This document shows, one piece after another, positions 49,751-60,229 of a stretch of 64,000 bases of DNA. The notes below the pieces were generated by a model, which was given only the letters and a program-made list of their open reading frames with translations, was not told the DNA's origin and did not search any database. Positions within the stretch are counted from its first letter, which is position 1; each line of letters begins with the position of its first letter. The stretch is from contig NZ_CAJHBS010000002.1 of the NCBI RefSeq assembly GCF_904846705.1, forward strand, positions 186,001-250,000, written 5' to 3'. This DNA comes from Psychrobacter sp. Pi2-52 (lineage in GTDB: Bacteria; Pseudomonadota; Gammaproteobacteria; Pseudomonadales; Moraxellaceae). The position numbers and the translations under genes are program-made.

Positions 49751-51322
49751 TTAAACTGCTACTTTTTCAAAGCGAGCGATAGATTCAACATGACCCGTAT
49801 GGCAGAACATATCCATCACGCCAGCATGAGTCAGACGATAGCCTTGTTCTAACAATGCTTTTGTATCACGAGCAAGGGTCGCTGGATTACAAGAGACATA
49901 AACAATGCGCTCAGCATTAAATTTTGGCAAATATTGCATAATCTCCCAAGCACCAGAGCGCGGTGGATCAATCAACAGTGCATCAAAACCTTGGTTGGCC
50001 CATGGCTTATCAGTACAGTCTTGAGTCAAATCTTGACTATAAAACTCAGTATTGTTGATACCGTTGCGACGAGCGTTGTCAGCAGCACGTTCGGTCATGG
50101 CTTCACTGCCTTCGACACCGACTACTGAGCCTGTCTCGCCAACGAGGCGCGCTAGTGGCAAGCTAAAGTTACCCAAACCACTGAATAAGTCTAGTACGCG
50201 TTCGCCTGCTTTTAAGTCCAATAAGTCACAGGCAAGCCTGGTCATCTGACGGTTAACCGATAAATTTACTTGAGTAAAGTCAGTAGGGATAAATTCAAAA
50301 GTCAGATCATACTCTGGCAATTGATAATATAGACGCCCAAATTGCTCGCTCAAATCATCAGCGTCTGTCAACGCAATACGTTGGATACTATCAACGCCTT
50401 TCGACTGCAAATACAGCTGCCAATTACGCGCTGCAAAAAAGACTTTTAGTTTGTCTATATCAGCGTCTGACAACGGTTCTAAATTACGTACGATGAGCGC
50501 AACTGGCTGATTACCATCAGGTAGTTCTGGCAGTTGCTCACCCATTGCAAGCTCAAGCTGAGCAATCTTGTCACGGCTCTCTAAAGTGCTAATAAGCGTT
50601 TTTAGGTTTTCAATCTCAAACCCAATACGTGGATCTAAGATATGACACTCATTTAGCTCTGCCAAGAAGTTACTTGAACGCTCACGGAAGCCGACAAGCG
50701 CGGTTTCTTTTTTGACGACATAGCGTACGCCCAAACGTGCTTTGGTACGATAACCAAGACGATCACCGACCACAGGAGGGAGCCAATTGTCAGGTTCCGC
50801 GTTGGCTTGGTGCATTAGCATTTCAGCCAGTACTGATTGTTTAAAATTTATTTGTCCATCTGGTTGCCAATGTTGCAAGTTACAACCACCGCAAGTACCG
50901 AAATGCGGGCAGGGTGGTACAGCACGTTCAGGGTTTGGGTTGGCAGTGATACTAATGGCATCACCTTCTTCAAAGCTAGCACGGCTGTTGGTTATTTTTA
51001 CTAAGGCGCTTTCACCTGGTAGAGCAAAGCTAACAAAGATCTTTTTGCCATGCTTGTCTTCAGCATGACCTTCCGCAACATCAAAACCATTACCATACAC
51101 AGCAACACCGCGACCATCATGTGACAAACCATCAATATTAAATGGAATTGGCTCTGCATCTTTTAGACGACGACGTGTCTTTGATGATGGCTTTGATTTT
51201 TTCTTACTAGGCGGAATGACAATCGTTTGGGTGTCGTTGGTTTGAGCTTCATTCGTTTGAGCGTTACTGCTTTGCGCTGCCATATCAGATGCTGTAGATG
51301 TTTTTGAATCGGTGGGTTGCAT
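49751..51322 (-). CDS. rlmD: 23S rRNA (uracil-5-)-methyltransferase RlmD
   Basis: This SAM enzyme methylates U1939 of 23S rRNA. After about 50 polar, basic N-terminal residues ([15 protein letters not shown]) come a TRAM domain, a cysteine motif for a 4Fe-4S cluster ([15 protein letters not shown]), the SAM-binding [16 protein letters not shown] motif, and the catalytic cysteine in [13 protein letters not shown]. It is 523 residues, longer than E. coli RlmD (about 430) because of the N-terminal tail and the central domain. AAGGCAGG precedes the ATG. Confidence 0.95.
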   Translation of the reverse strand: MQPTDSKTSTASDMAAQSSNAQTNEAQTNDTQTIVIPPSKKKSKPSSKTRRRLKDAEPIPFNIDGLSHDGRGVAVYGNGFDVAEGHAEDKHGKKIFVSFALPGESALVKITNSRASFEEGDAISITANPNPERAVPPCPHFGTCGGCNLQHWQPDGQINFKQSVLAEMLMHQANAEPDNWLPPVVGDRLGYRTKARLGVRYVVKKETALVGFRERSSNFLAELNECHILDPRIGFEIENLKTLISTLESRDKIAQLELAMGEQLPELPDGNQPVALIVRNLEPLSDADIDKLKVFFAARNWQLYLQSKGVDSIQRIALTDADDLSEQFGRLYYQLPEYDLTFEFIPTDFTQVNLSVNRQMTRLACDLLDLKAGERVLDLFSGLGNFSLPLARLVGETGSVVGVEGSEAMTERAADNARRNGINNTEFYSQDLTQDCTDKPWANQGFDALLIDPPRSGAWEIMQYLPKFNAERIVYVSCNPATLARDTKALLEQGYRLTHAGVMDMFCHTGHVESIARFEKVAV

Positions 51323-51383
51323 AAACCTGCCTTAATAATAAATAACTAGAAGAGGGGAATAAAAACTACTAATAATGCGAATT

Positions 51384-52208
51384 CTATAATTCGGGTGCCG
51401 ATGACCAGTCAGCGATAAACTCTTGATGTCGCGGACTACCGTCAGCTTGGGTATACTTTGCCAGATAGTCATAGCTCTGCTGCTGCCAAGCATCAAAATC
51501 TTGTGAAGACAACTGTCCTGTTAGACGTAACCAGCGTAAATAAATCAGCCAAGTATTCATAACATCAGACTCACAGTATATAGATAGGGTCTGCCAGTCA
51601 CCGCTACTAACAAGCGCGCCAACCATACTGCCATCCACGTCAGTTTTACCGGGTAATCCGTACAGACTTGCGACGATATCCATGGCTTCGCGGCGACTAG
51701 CACCATACTGGCTAAACCGATCCATCAAGTCTAGATGACGTGTATGAAAACGATTAACATAGTTATCAAAGCGCATGTTTTTAATACGCTCGCCTTCTTC
51801 GAATAGCCATGGTGCTGACAAATCATATTGCATGGCACGATATATCAGTACAGGTATGTCAAAGCCTGAGCCATTCCAACTAATAAGTTGCGGCAATGTC
51901 TCAATGTCGTTAAATGCTCTAAAGAATTTGGCTAGGATTTCTTTTTCACTAAATTTATCGGCAGTCAAAGAAAATAGCGATAACTTACCATCCTTGATAT
52001 ACAGAGCTGAGATACAGACAATACGCTGTAGTGGCAAGCGCATAAAGTCGTGCCCTGCTTCTTGTGTACGTATGGCTGTCAGCGCGCTTAACACATCCGC
52101 ATCGTTAAGATCGGCCAATTGCGGATAGATACGGCGTGCTGCATCGACATCGGCGACAGTCTCGATATCAAAAACCAATATAGGGTCGGATGGTAGCGCT
52201 TGTGACAT
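51384..52208 (-). CDS. Predicted 3'-5' exonuclease, PolB-like
   Basis: A 274-residue protein matching the family of stand-alone exonucleases related to the proofreading domain of B-family polymerases. Acidic metal-binding motifs are visible in order: VFDIETVAD near the N terminus, SWNGSGFDIPVL in the middle, HLDLMDRFSQYG, and YCESDVMNTWLIYLR. It lies 61 bases upstream of rlmD on the same strand and may share its transcript. Its biological substrate is unknown. Confidence 0.85.
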   Translation of the reverse strand: MSQALPSDPILVFDIETVADVDAARRIYPQLADLNDADVLSALTAIRTQEAGHDFMRLPLQRIVCISALYIKDGKLSLFSLTADKFSEKEILAKFFRAFNDIETLPQLISWNGSGFDIPVLIYRAMQYDLSAPWLFEEGERIKNMRFDNYVNRFHTRHLDLMDRFSQYGASRREAMDIVASLYGLPGKTDVDGSMVGALVSSGDWQTLSIYCESDVMNTWLIYLRWLRLTGQLSSQDFDAWQQQSYDYLAKYTQADGSPRHQEFIADWSSAPEL

Positions 52209-52233
52209 AGATAATCCTGACTATTTATGAGCT

Positions 52234-52334
52234 TATAGTTAATTCATTATAAAGAATGAAAACATTAACCTTGCTTGAAGTATTACGTTTATATCTGCAC
52301 TTGGCCGCTTTGCACTTCTTTTAAATTAACGATA
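52234..52334. repeat. Dispersed intergenic repeat, copy D
   Basis: About 101 bp. It begins TATAGTTAA (52234-52242) and ends TTAACGATA (52326-52334). It shares ATTAACCTTGCTTGAAGTAT and GCACTTGGC with copies A and B. It lies just downstream of cysM and upstream of the exonuclease gene. Confidence 0.75.
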
Positions 52335-52355
52335 CTAAATGGTATTTCTTATGCA

Positions 52356-53324
52356 TTAATTAACTTCTGCGTCATTGTCCGTATTGCTATCGTCAACGTT
52401 ATATAAACCCGTTGATAAATAACGATCGCCACGATCGCAGACAATAAAAGCAATGACAGCATTAGGGTTTGCTTTTGCCACTTGGGTCGCTGCCCATGCA
52501 GCTGCGCCCGAAGATACCCCAGCAAAGATACCTTCAGTCTTCGCCAATTTACGCATATAGACTTCAGCAATACGCTGATCGATATCCATCACTTCATCAA
52601 TCAAGTCTGCATCAAAAATACCAGGCATATAAGCCGCCGGCCAACGGCGAATACCAGCAATCGAAGCTTCTTCGTCAGGCTGTAGGCCGATGATTTTGAC
52701 GTCTGGATTTTGCTCTTTTAGGTAGCGTGACACACCGGTAATCGTACCTGTCGTGCCCATCGAACTAATAAAATGCGTAATCTTACCTTCTGTCTGTGCC
52801 CATAGCTCAGGGCCTGTAGTCAGGTAATGAGCTTGGCTATTGTCAGGATTATTAAACTGATCCAATACCACCCCTTTGCCATCTGCTTGCATCTGTAATG
52901 CCAAATCGCGCGCAGCTTCCATGCCTTCGTCTACTTCAATCAGCGTTGCGCCATAAGCAATCATGGCATCTTTACGCTCTTGGGTAGAGTTGGTCGGCAT
53001 CAGCAACGTTATCGGGTAGCCACGCATCGCAGCGACCATGGCCAATGCAATACCAGTATTGCCACTAGTGGCTTCAATCAACATATCGCCAGGCTTGATA
53101 TCACCGCGCTGTTCTGCTTGATAAATCATATTAAAAGCAGGACGATCCTTTACAGAGCCCGCTGGATTGTTACCTTCAAGCTTAGCTAATACTGTGGCGC
53201 CATTGGCAATGTGCTCTTGCTCAGGCAGACGTTGAAGTTTCACCAATGGCGTTTGACCAACGCAATCAGCAAGGGTAGTGATTTGAGTAATAAAGTTAGC
53301 ATTTGACATGGCCGTAGTGGACAT
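52356..53324 (-). CDS. cysM: Cysteine synthase B
   Basis: A PLP enzyme that makes cysteine from O-acetylserine and sulfide or thiosulfate. The 322-residue protein has VGQTPLVKLQRLP near the N terminus, the Schiff-base lysine K59 in GSVKDRPAFNM, the SGNTGIALAM loop and GTTGTITGVSRYLKE. The KDRPA sequence and Q/P-E substitutions after the active site favour CysM over CysK. GGA lies eight bases before the ATG. A copy of the dispersed repeat follows the gene. Confidence 0.94.
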   Translation of the reverse strand: MSTTAMSNANFITQITTLADCVGQTPLVKLQRLPEQEHIANGATVLAKLEGNNPAGSVKDRPAFNMIYQAEQRGDIKPGDMLIEATSGNTGIALAMVAAMRGYPITLLMPTNSTQERKDAMIAYGATLIEVDEGMEAARDLALQMQADGKGVVLDQFNNPDNSQAHYLTTGPELWAQTEGKITHFISSMGTTGTITGVSRYLKEQNPDVKIIGLQPDEEASIAGIRRWPAAYMPGIFDADLIDEVMDIDQRIAEVYMRKLAKTEGIFAGVSSGAAAWAATQVAKANPNAVIAFIVCDRGDRYLSTGLYNVDDSNTDNDAEVN

Positions 53325-53841
53325 AAAGTATCCTTTTCTATTTTTTAAATATGTTTTTAATGGCTTGTTTTTGATAGAAGCGCTGTTTTTATTGTTTGAT
53401 CATAATTTTAGACAGTCGCTTGGGTTATAGGTTTGCAGTGATAAGCGAGCTAAAAACGAAAGGCATTAGAGTGCGCTCTCATATGTTATGACTATGAGCG
53501 ATATATTGTGGTAAATAAAAAGTGGCTTTATTATATCATTTTGTTTTCAGCTGCGCTTATCGCATCAAGGATTAATAGTCACTGTATCAGGTCAATGTCA
53601 ATGTTATGTTGAGGGTTGCAAAAGTAGAGTTGATAGCTTAAAGCCATATTCTCTTTAACACAGAGTGGTTGGCACTTTAATTATAACGTTGTTCATCCCA
53701 TGGAATGCTTAACCAGAACTTATAGAATCCTGTTAAGATAATCTTGAGTTGTATATTAATTGTCTTATCAGAACCAGTGACCTTATTAACGATTAGTGGG
53801 TTCATTAAGAGTAGCCCCTTACCCAAATACTCTGATACGAC
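53325..53841. other. Divergent intergenic region between cysM and the hybrid kinase gene
   Basis: No gene is supported in these 517 AT-rich bases, which must contain the two divergent promoters. I recognise no operator or riboswitch. Confidence 0.45.
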
Positions 53842-56800
53842 ATGCTACAAGTATCACGAATACTGACGTTATCACAAAAATTCACGGCAAGAACCTTAGT
53901 AGAGAGTAGACCTAGCATGGCATATAAAAAACGTTTCGATACCAGTAGTGCTTATGGTCAGCTGATCATACTGGTGTTTTTGCCTATCTGTGTGTTGGCA
54001 GCAGTAGGCGGCATCTTGGTATTTCACGAAACCATGCGTGCAAGTGACTCGGAGCAAGAAGTATTGGCCGAAGCGGTACTTATTCGCTATACACCAGTCA
54101 TAGCTGAACTGATTCCTGAGCTGCTAGAACAAGAGCGCCAGCAAGTAGGGAGTAGTGCTGAAGGTACTCAGCGAGCGGCGATGACGACGCTAGAAGGTAT
54201 CCAAGATAAGCTTGGACGTATGCAGTCCGAGCAGCATGTACAGCGTATTGCTATTATTAATGAAGGCAATCAAATACTGGCAACAGTCGGTTATGGCCTC
54301 AATGAAGAGTGGCCGCTAATCAGTGATTCCGCAAGCTTTTTGTCACAACGACCAACGCCTGTAGGCACAGCGTATGGCAGTGTGTTGGGAGAATTTGAAG
54401 GGCAGACATTGTGGTTGCTCGTCGATATGGATAATGAGCCGCTCTATATTGCACGCTACCGTATTGCGATGGCGTTAGTGATTACCGGCTTGTTTACTAT
54501 TTTGATTCTACTACTGAGCCTAAATATCTATTCGAAACGTTGGATTGCCCCCATTTATGAGCTGCGGTTGCAGTTGCAACGTACCCATGTTGATAATTTA
54601 TACCAACCTGTACCAGTAGAGTCAGATGGTGAGCTGAATTTATTACAGCAAGATCTAGTCAGAACATTACGCCGCTTACATAGAAGCTTTCAAGAGCTCA
54701 AAGACCATGCCGAGCAGACTGAGGATGATTTACGGTTGGCATTTGATGAGATGGAAATGCAAAACATCTCTATTCGAAATGCACGTGATGCAGCGATTTC
54801 AACCAGCCAAGCAAAATCTGCATTTTTAGCCAATATCAGTCATGAACTGCGTACACCATTGAACAGTATCGATGGTTTTATTAATTTGCTGGCACGCCAT
54901 GGTGAGCTCAATCCTGAGCAGGACTTGTATGTACAGACCATACGGAAGTCCTCAGCACATTTGCTCGCTTTGGTAAATGATGTCTTAGATTTTTCTAAAA
55001 TCGAAGCAGGCAAGCTAGTACTGGATCGCCATGAATTTGATCTCTATGACACCATTTACGATGTGGTCGATATGCTATCTCCGGTCTCTGCGGAGAAGGG
55101 TTTGCGCATGGCAGTACTGTTTTACAATGATGTGCCGATGCGTATCAATGGTGATGCGTTACGTCTTAAGCAAGTATTGACCAATATCGTTGGTAATGCC
55201 ATTAAATTTACGGATAGTGGTGATGTGGTGGTGCGTGTGAGCTTAGATGACCACCGTGATAATTATCTGATGATTAGTGTGCAAGATAGCGGCAAAGGCA
55301 TTTCCCTTGCAGATCAAAAAATGCTGTTCCAAAGCTTTAGCCAAGGCGATCCATCAATCACTCGTCAGTATGGTGGTACAGGGTTGGGTCTAGTCATCTC
55401 CAAACAGTTAACGCGCTTGATGGGCGGTGATATTGGGTTTCATGATAATGCGCAAGAGAATATTGCCAATCAAGGCGCGACATTTTGGTTTCGCATGCCA
55501 GCCCATGTCGATGTGCTAGAGGCGGCCACAGGGCAGACAATTGAATTACCAGTATTAGCACCACTAGCGAGTGAGACTGACGAGTTTAACGTGTTGGTTT
55601 GGATCAATCATACCGCTTCGATACAAGTGCTCAAGGCTAGCTTGCAGTATTTGCCAATTAAGCTAACTCAGGCCAACTCATTACCGGGTGTGCTTGAGTC
55701 ATTAAAAGAGCACGGTAATTATTGGGATTGGGTCATTGTTGATGATGATACCCAAGACGATATGATGGCACTCCTCAAGCAAATTCGTCTGCATTATCAA
55801 GGCAAGCTTGCTGTGTTTGGCTACCAAGTGGCGGCCGATCAAGCGCTACTCAACCGCTATCATGCCAACATACTGTATGAACCATTAGACAAAAGACAGC
55901 TGTATGCGATGCTCGATACTCAAAGCCGTAGTACGCCGCAAAGCCTTCAGGAACCACGCTGGAAAGGGGTCACTGTACTGGCAGTTGATGACCATTTGCC
56001 TAATTTACTAGTGCTTGATGCTCTATTGAGCGAGCTAGGGATTCAGGTAGTTACTGCGAGCAGTGGGTTTGATGCTATCGAGATTATCAGTAAACAGCAA
56101 ACCAAAAACATCAAAACTGCCAAGAGCGATAAGCAAAGCCTATCGAATAAAACGCAACTTTCTAAAGCGGAAACGCGTGATGAGATAAATAAGAAAACAA
56201 ATAGCGCGTTCTATCATGAGGATACGAGCGCTGACGATAAAGCAGCTATGCAAGACAAAGATAATATTGATTTGATATTTATGGATATTCAAATGCCGCG
56301 TATGTCAGGTCATGAGGCGGCTAAGCAGATTCGAAATATCGAAAATGCGGATAGTCGTATCCCTATTATCGCTCTGACAGCTCATGGGTTGGCAGATGAA
56401 CGTGACAAACTTATAGCCAGCGGTATCAATGACTATGTCGGCAAACCGATTAGCCAACCTCAGTTATTACAGGTGCTACAGAAATGGCTTGGTCGTAAGA
56501 GTACCACACCACAATTGACCGCGTTGCCTGATACAGATTTGCAGAGCTTTGGCTTACAGCATTCTGATTTGCAGAGTGATAATTTACAAGATGCTAATGT
56601 ACAAGGTGCTAATGTACAGAGTATCGACCCAACAGGGGCTGAGTTAACTCCTATTGACTCGTTGCGTGGTTACTCAATCAATGATAATGATTTATCGAAC
56701 GATTTACGCTCTAACAATGTAAATGGTCAGGAGACTCAAGCCAGTTCAGATATGTCTTCAGATACATTAACCGCTACTTATCCAATAATAAGAGGAGACG

Positions 56801-57546
56801 GGGTAAATCGTAATAGTACTTCTGTCAGTAGCGAGCCGAAAATTACCCGTCCACTATCCCTGAAAAAAATCCGTGATGATTATTTGCGTGATAGCCAGCC
56901 TCGTGAAGGCTATAGACGAGATACTGCGCGTGATATTCAGCCGCGCTATGAGAGCTTACGTCTACAAAAACAAGGTCAATCGCCACTACTACAATCACAA
57001 ATAAGGTCTATCGACAACTCTCAAGATAAAAGCCCTCAAGACCAAAGCTTTCAAGATAGAACAGCTCACGATAATACGACTTTACACGAGCAAATCAATA
57101 ATGACCTTAGTAACAACAATATAAGCAAAAGTGATACCTCAAACATTTTAGATTGGCAAGATGCGCTCACTCGTTCAGCGAACAAACCTGAATTGGCGGC
57201 CAAGCTTATTATCATGATGATCGATACTATCAATGATGAAAAGCAGGCGCTTATTCAGGCATGGGAAGCGCATGACCGCAATATGCTGGCACAAATTGCC
57301 CATCGTATACTGGGTGGTAGTCGATATACAGGTGTACCGCAACTGCGTCAGGCTAGCCAAGATTTGGAAGATAAGTGCTTGCTGAATGTACAGCATACGA
57401 CACCTGTGCAGTTTGCAATGATTGAGCCTTATTATGAGGCATTGTTAACGGCGCTAGACAACTTGCAAAAGGTGGATTTATCTTCTTATCCTCAGCTTAA
57501 CTATCATCGCTTGAGCGAAAATGATATGACGTGGAAAATGATATAA
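53842..57546 (+). CDS. Hybrid sensor histidine kinase of the BarA/GacS type
   Basis: A 1234-residue tripartite kinase that probably starts the Gac/Rsm cascade. Order: membrane helix 1 (about 39-60), periplasmic domain, helix 2 (about 208-230), HAMP, HisKA with H334 in SHELRTPLNS, HATPase (NAIKFTDSG, QDSGKGIS, GGTGLGL), a degenerate receiver-like region (about 575-690), a true receiver with D815 in FMDIQMPRMSG, a polar linker, and an HPt domain with H1154 in AHRILGGSRYTGVP. The true receiver carries an insert of about 55 polar residues before the phosphorylation site. The linker has pentapeptide-like DLQSx/ANVQx units (about 897-930). An alternative start is the ATG at 53917. The cognate regulator (UvrY/GacA) is not in the window. 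Confidence 0.9.
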   Translation: MLQVSRILTLSQKFTARTLVESRPSMAYKKRFDTSSAYGQLIILVFLPICVLAAVGGILVFHETMRASDSEQEVLAEAVLIRYTPVIAELIPELLEQERQQVGSSAEGTQRAAMTTLEGIQDKLGRMQSEQHVQRIAIINEGNQILATVGYGLNEEWPLISDSASFLSQRPTPVGTAYGSVLGEFEGQTLWLLVDMDNEPLYIARYRIAMALVITGLFTILILLLSLNIYSKRWIAPIYELRLQLQRTHVDNLYQPVPVESDGELNLLQQDLVRTLRRLHRSFQELKDHAEQTEDDLRLAFDEMEMQNISIRNARDAAISTSQAKSAFLANISHELRTPLNSIDGFINLLARHGELNPEQDLYVQTIRKSSAHLLALVNDVLDFSKIEAGKLVLDRHEFDLYDTIYDVVDMLSPVSAEKGLRMAVLFYNDVPMRINGDALRLKQVLTNIVGNAIKFTDSGDVVVRVSLDDHRDNYLMISVQDSGKGISLADQKMLFQSFSQGDPSITRQYGGTGLGLVISKQLTRLMGGDIGFHDNAQENIANQGATFWFRMPAHVDVLEAATGQTIELPVLAPLASETDEFNVLVWINHTASIQVLKASLQYLPIKLTQANSLPGVLESLKEHGNYWDWVIVDDDTQDDMMALLKQIRLHYQGKLAVFGYQVAADQALLNRYHANILYEPLDKRQLYAMLDTQSRSTPQSLQEPRWKGVTVLAVDDHLPNLLVLDALLSELGIQVVTASSGFDAIEIISKQQTKNIKTAKSDKQSLSNKTQLSKAETRDEINKKTNSAFYHEDTSADDKAAMQDKDNIDLIFMDIQMPRMSGHEAAKQIRNIENADSRIPIIALTAHGLADERDKLIASGINDYVGKPISQPQLLQVLQKWLGRKSTTPQLTALPDTDLQSFGLQHSDLQSDNLQDANVQGANVQSIDPTGAELTPIDSLRGYSINDNDLSNDLRSNNVNGQETQASSDMSSDTLTATYPIIRGDGVNRNSTSVSSEPKITRPLSLKKIRDDYLRDSQPREGYRRDTARDIQPRYESLRLQKQGQSPLLQSQIRSIDNSQDKSPQDQSFQDRTAHDNTTLHEQINNDLSNNNISKSDTSNILDWQDALTRSANKPELAAKLIIMMIDTINDEKQALIQAWEAHDRNMLAQIAHRILGGSRYTGVPQLRQASQDLEDKCLLNVQHTTPVQFAMIEPYYEALLTALDNLQKVDLSSYPQLNYHRLSENDMTWKMI

Positions 57547-57769
57547 GTTGAGGGTAAGGTAAAGCAGATAAAATCATTCAGGTTCAGAAAGCGATAGGTA
57601 GTCTTGTTAGGTTTGCTTATCGTTATCAACTAAACACTCTATATCTGCTGTATATGAAACTGACTATAGTATCGTGGCAGTCAGTTATTACTACGGTACA
57701 ACAAAGACAAGCCTGCTAATATTGTGAATATCAGCACCATATTTATTTTATTCATTAATAAGGATTGTT

Positions 57770-58582
57770 ATGAACGCGATTGCAAGTTACCAGTATGAGA
57801 CCTTACAAGTTAGTATTACAGACAACATACTGACGGTTACCTTAAATCGTCCACATAAAAAAAATGCCATGAGTTTTCAGGTAATCAATGAGCTGATTAA
57901 GCTGGCAGGTCGTATTAGCAAAGACAGAACCATACGCGCAGTCATTCTAAATGGGGCAGAGGGGACGTTTTGTGCAGGTATTGATTTAGGAGACTTAAAT
58001 CATCCAAAAAACACAGCATTTGCGCTTTGGGAATTGATTAAACCATGGCAAAGTGCGTTCCAACGAGTGTGCTTGGTATGGCGTGATCTGCCAGTACCTG
58101 TCATAGCAGTATTGGAAGGGTATTGTATCGGCGCTGGGTTGCAGTTGGCGTTGGCTTGTGACGTACGTATCAGCCATCCTGATTGTCAATTATCTATTAT
58201 GGAAGCTAAGTGGGGTTTAGTGCCAGACATGGGGCTGACCCAATCAGCATTTGGGGTCCTACGAGAAGATACTCTAAAAGAGCTCGCCATGAGCGCCCGT
58301 ATCATCGATGCTAATGAAGGCAAAGAGTTAGGCTTGATTAGCCATTGTAGTGAAGCACCTCTTGAACAGGCACAAAAACTTGCTGCCGAGTTTGCAGAGC
58401 GCTCTCCTGATGCGGTTCTAGCAAGTAAACGTGTGATAAATGCGATGTATGATCAACCTGCTAAGACTTTATATAAAGAAAAAGCATGGCAGCTTAAAAT
58501 GATGCTTGGTCGCAATCGTAAGCTTGCCCTTAGAAAAGCAAAGCAGACCAGCACCTTATTTGGCAAACGTCAATTCCGCTAA
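57770..58582 (+). CDS. Crotonase (enoyl-CoA hydratase/isomerase) family protein
   Basis: A 270-residue crotonase-fold protein. The oxyanion-hole segments are FCAGIDLGDL (about residue 67) and GYCIGAGLQLALACD (about 118). At the position of the first catalytic glutamate of enoyl-CoA hydratase there is Q125. The second is kept (E145 in MEAKWGLVPDMG), and D153 lies where dienoyl-CoA isomerases have a catalytic aspartate. An isomerase or specialised hydratase role is therefore more likely than standard crotonyl hydration, but the substrate is unknown. AAGGA precedes the ATG. It is not linked to other fatty-acid genes here. Confidence 0.85.
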   Translation: MNAIASYQYETLQVSITDNILTVTLNRPHKKNAMSFQVINELIKLAGRISKDRTIRAVILNGAEGTFCAGIDLGDLNHPKNTAFALWELIKPWQSAFQRVCLVWRDLPVPVIAVLEGYCIGAGLQLALACDVRISHPDCQLSIMEAKWGLVPDMGLTQSAFGVLREDTLKELAMSARIIDANEGKELGLISHCSEAPLEQAQKLAAEFAERSPDAVLASKRVINAMYDQPAKTLYKEKAWQLKMMLGRNRKLALRKAKQTSTLFGKRQFR

Positions 58583-58937
58583 ATTTTTGCTATCAGTAAA
58601 TTTTCTAGTGTTATTTTCGTTTGATTCATTCTGATAAAAGAAATTGCTACCTAAGAAAACTAGACATATTTTGATAAATTATTTTGACGATCTTTAATTG
58701 TTAGCGGTTGTTTCGCCATTATCTTATAGCCATTGAAATGCAAGCAGATAGCACGATATAGCATTGTCTGCTTGCACCGATGTGGGTAAAGATGCACTAT
58801 TGTTGTTAAAGGTATCTATTTTGATTACTGGATAAGCCAGTAAAATGACGAAAGCCTACCTAACAACACGTGCAAGCAATTAAACGTCGAAAAATAAAAT
58901 ATCAAAAATAATAGCCACTATATAAAACGGTCTAAAT
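58583..58937. other. Intergenic region with a long palindrome
   Basis: No gene in these 355 bases. TGCAAGCAGA (58739-58748) and TCTGCTTGCA (58767-58776) form a perfect 10-bp stem with an 18-base loop that can extend through an inner GC pair. No T-run follows, so it looks more like a regulatory site or an mRNA structure than a terminator. Confidence 0.5.
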
Positions 58938-60197
58938 ATGTCTGCTTCAAAACCCTCCCTTCCAAACAAACCTATCGCTTCTGAGCGAGTGCGCTCTGCT
59001 GATTTGCCTGTTGCATGGATTATGATGCTTGGGCTGATGGTTGCGGTGGGCCCATTATCGATTGATATGTATCTGCCAGCATTGCCATCGATGGCCGATG
59101 ATTTCGGTGTTTCAACGGCCTTTATGGCCAACTCTGTCCCTGCATACTTTTTAGGTTTGGTATTTGGGCAGCTATTTTACGGACCATTCAGTGACCGTGT
59201 TGGCCGTGTCAAACCCTTATATATAGGTATGACGCTGTATGTTATCGCTTCTATCCTTTGTGCGACTACTGATAATGAGTACGTACTGTTTGCAGGCCGT
59301 ACTTTACAAGCATTGGGCGCGTGTGTAGGTGCAGTAGTTACTCGCGCTGCGATTCGAGATCGCCTCACTGCCAAACAAACGGCGAAAGCTTTTTCCATCA
59401 TGATTTTAGTAATGGGCTTAGCACCCATATTGGCACCATCGCTTGGCGCGCTATTCTTACAGTTTTTTGATTGGCACTCTATCTTTTGGTTCTTAGCTGC
59501 ATTTGGCGCTCTAAACTTGCTACTTACTAAGTTTTTCTTTTTTGAAACTTTGACAGAAGAAAATCGCAACGTACGCCCTGCAAGAGAAGTGGTCAGTCAA
59601 TATTGGGACTTATTAAAAGACCCGACTTTTAACTATCCAGCAATTGGTGGTGGATTGTTAATGGGAGCGATGTTTGTCTATATCAGCTCGGCTTCAGAGT
59701 TAATTATGGATACCTATGGCGTCTCAGCGACACATTTTGGTTGGTTATTTGGAATGAATGCGGCAGGTTTTGTAGGTTTGACTCAGCTGAACCAATGGCT
59801 TACCAATCGCTTTCGAATACTAAGTATTTTGCGATTTGGGGCGATGATGCAGGTTATCTCTGCGGGTGTGCTATTCGTGATTGGCTTGCTTTTAGGGACG
59901 GATGCTTGGTTGCCACTGGTACTAGCTTGTATTTTCTTTTGTATCGCAGGACTGGGTCTGACTCAGCCTAATGCTTCTGCAATTGCGCTCGCTTTTCAGA
60001 AACGCCGTGCTGGTATGGCAAGTGCGCTACAAGGCTCGCTGATGTTTTCAGTCGGTATCTTTGGCGGTTTATTATTGAACCTGTTTCCAGTCAACCCAGT
60101 TCTCAAAGTTGGTATTGCCCTGTTCTCACTAATGAGTTTCGGTTCTTTCCTGATTTGGAAAATTGATCGTAATCTAAATTTGGACGATGCAGAGTAA
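58938..60197 (+). CDS. Bcr/CflA family multidrug efflux transporter (MFS)
   Basis: A 419-residue drug:proton antiporter with twelve predicted helices. Family motifs are visible: GPLSIDMYLPALPSMADDFGVS in helix 1, GQLFYGPFSDRVGRVKPLYIG between helices 2 and 3, and R-AIRDR after helix 4 (RTLQALGACVGAVVTRAAIRDR). The family exports bicyclomycin, chloramphenicol-type drugs and other compounds. The drug range cannot be read from sequence. A strong terminator follows. Confidence 0.92.
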   Translation: MSASKPSLPNKPIASERVRSADLPVAWIMMLGLMVAVGPLSIDMYLPALPSMADDFGVSTAFMANSVPAYFLGLVFGQLFYGPFSDRVGRVKPLYIGMTLYVIASILCATTDNEYVLFAGRTLQALGACVGAVVTRAAIRDRLTAKQTAKAFSIMILVMGLAPILAPSLGALFLQFFDWHSIFWFLAAFGALNLLLTKFFFFETLTEENRNVRPAREVVSQYWDLLKDPTFNYPAIGGGLLMGAMFVYISSASELIMDTYGVSATHFGWLFGMNAAGFVGLTQLNQWLTNRFRILSILRFGAMMQVISAGVLFVIGLLLGTDAWLPLVLACIFFCIAGLGLTQPNASAIALAFQKRRAGMASALQGSLMFSVGIFGGLLLNLFPVNPVLKVGIALFSLMSFGSFLIWKIDRNLNLDDAE

Positions 60198-60229
60198 CAG
60201 CGTCTCTATTTTAAGTTAACTGTATTTTG

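Noticed and set aside
57640..57669. Possible fifth copy of the dispersed repeat (ends ACTGACTATAG)
   Set aside because: Only one end resembles the family. The shared internal blocks and the opposite end are not recognisable, so it is at best a relic.
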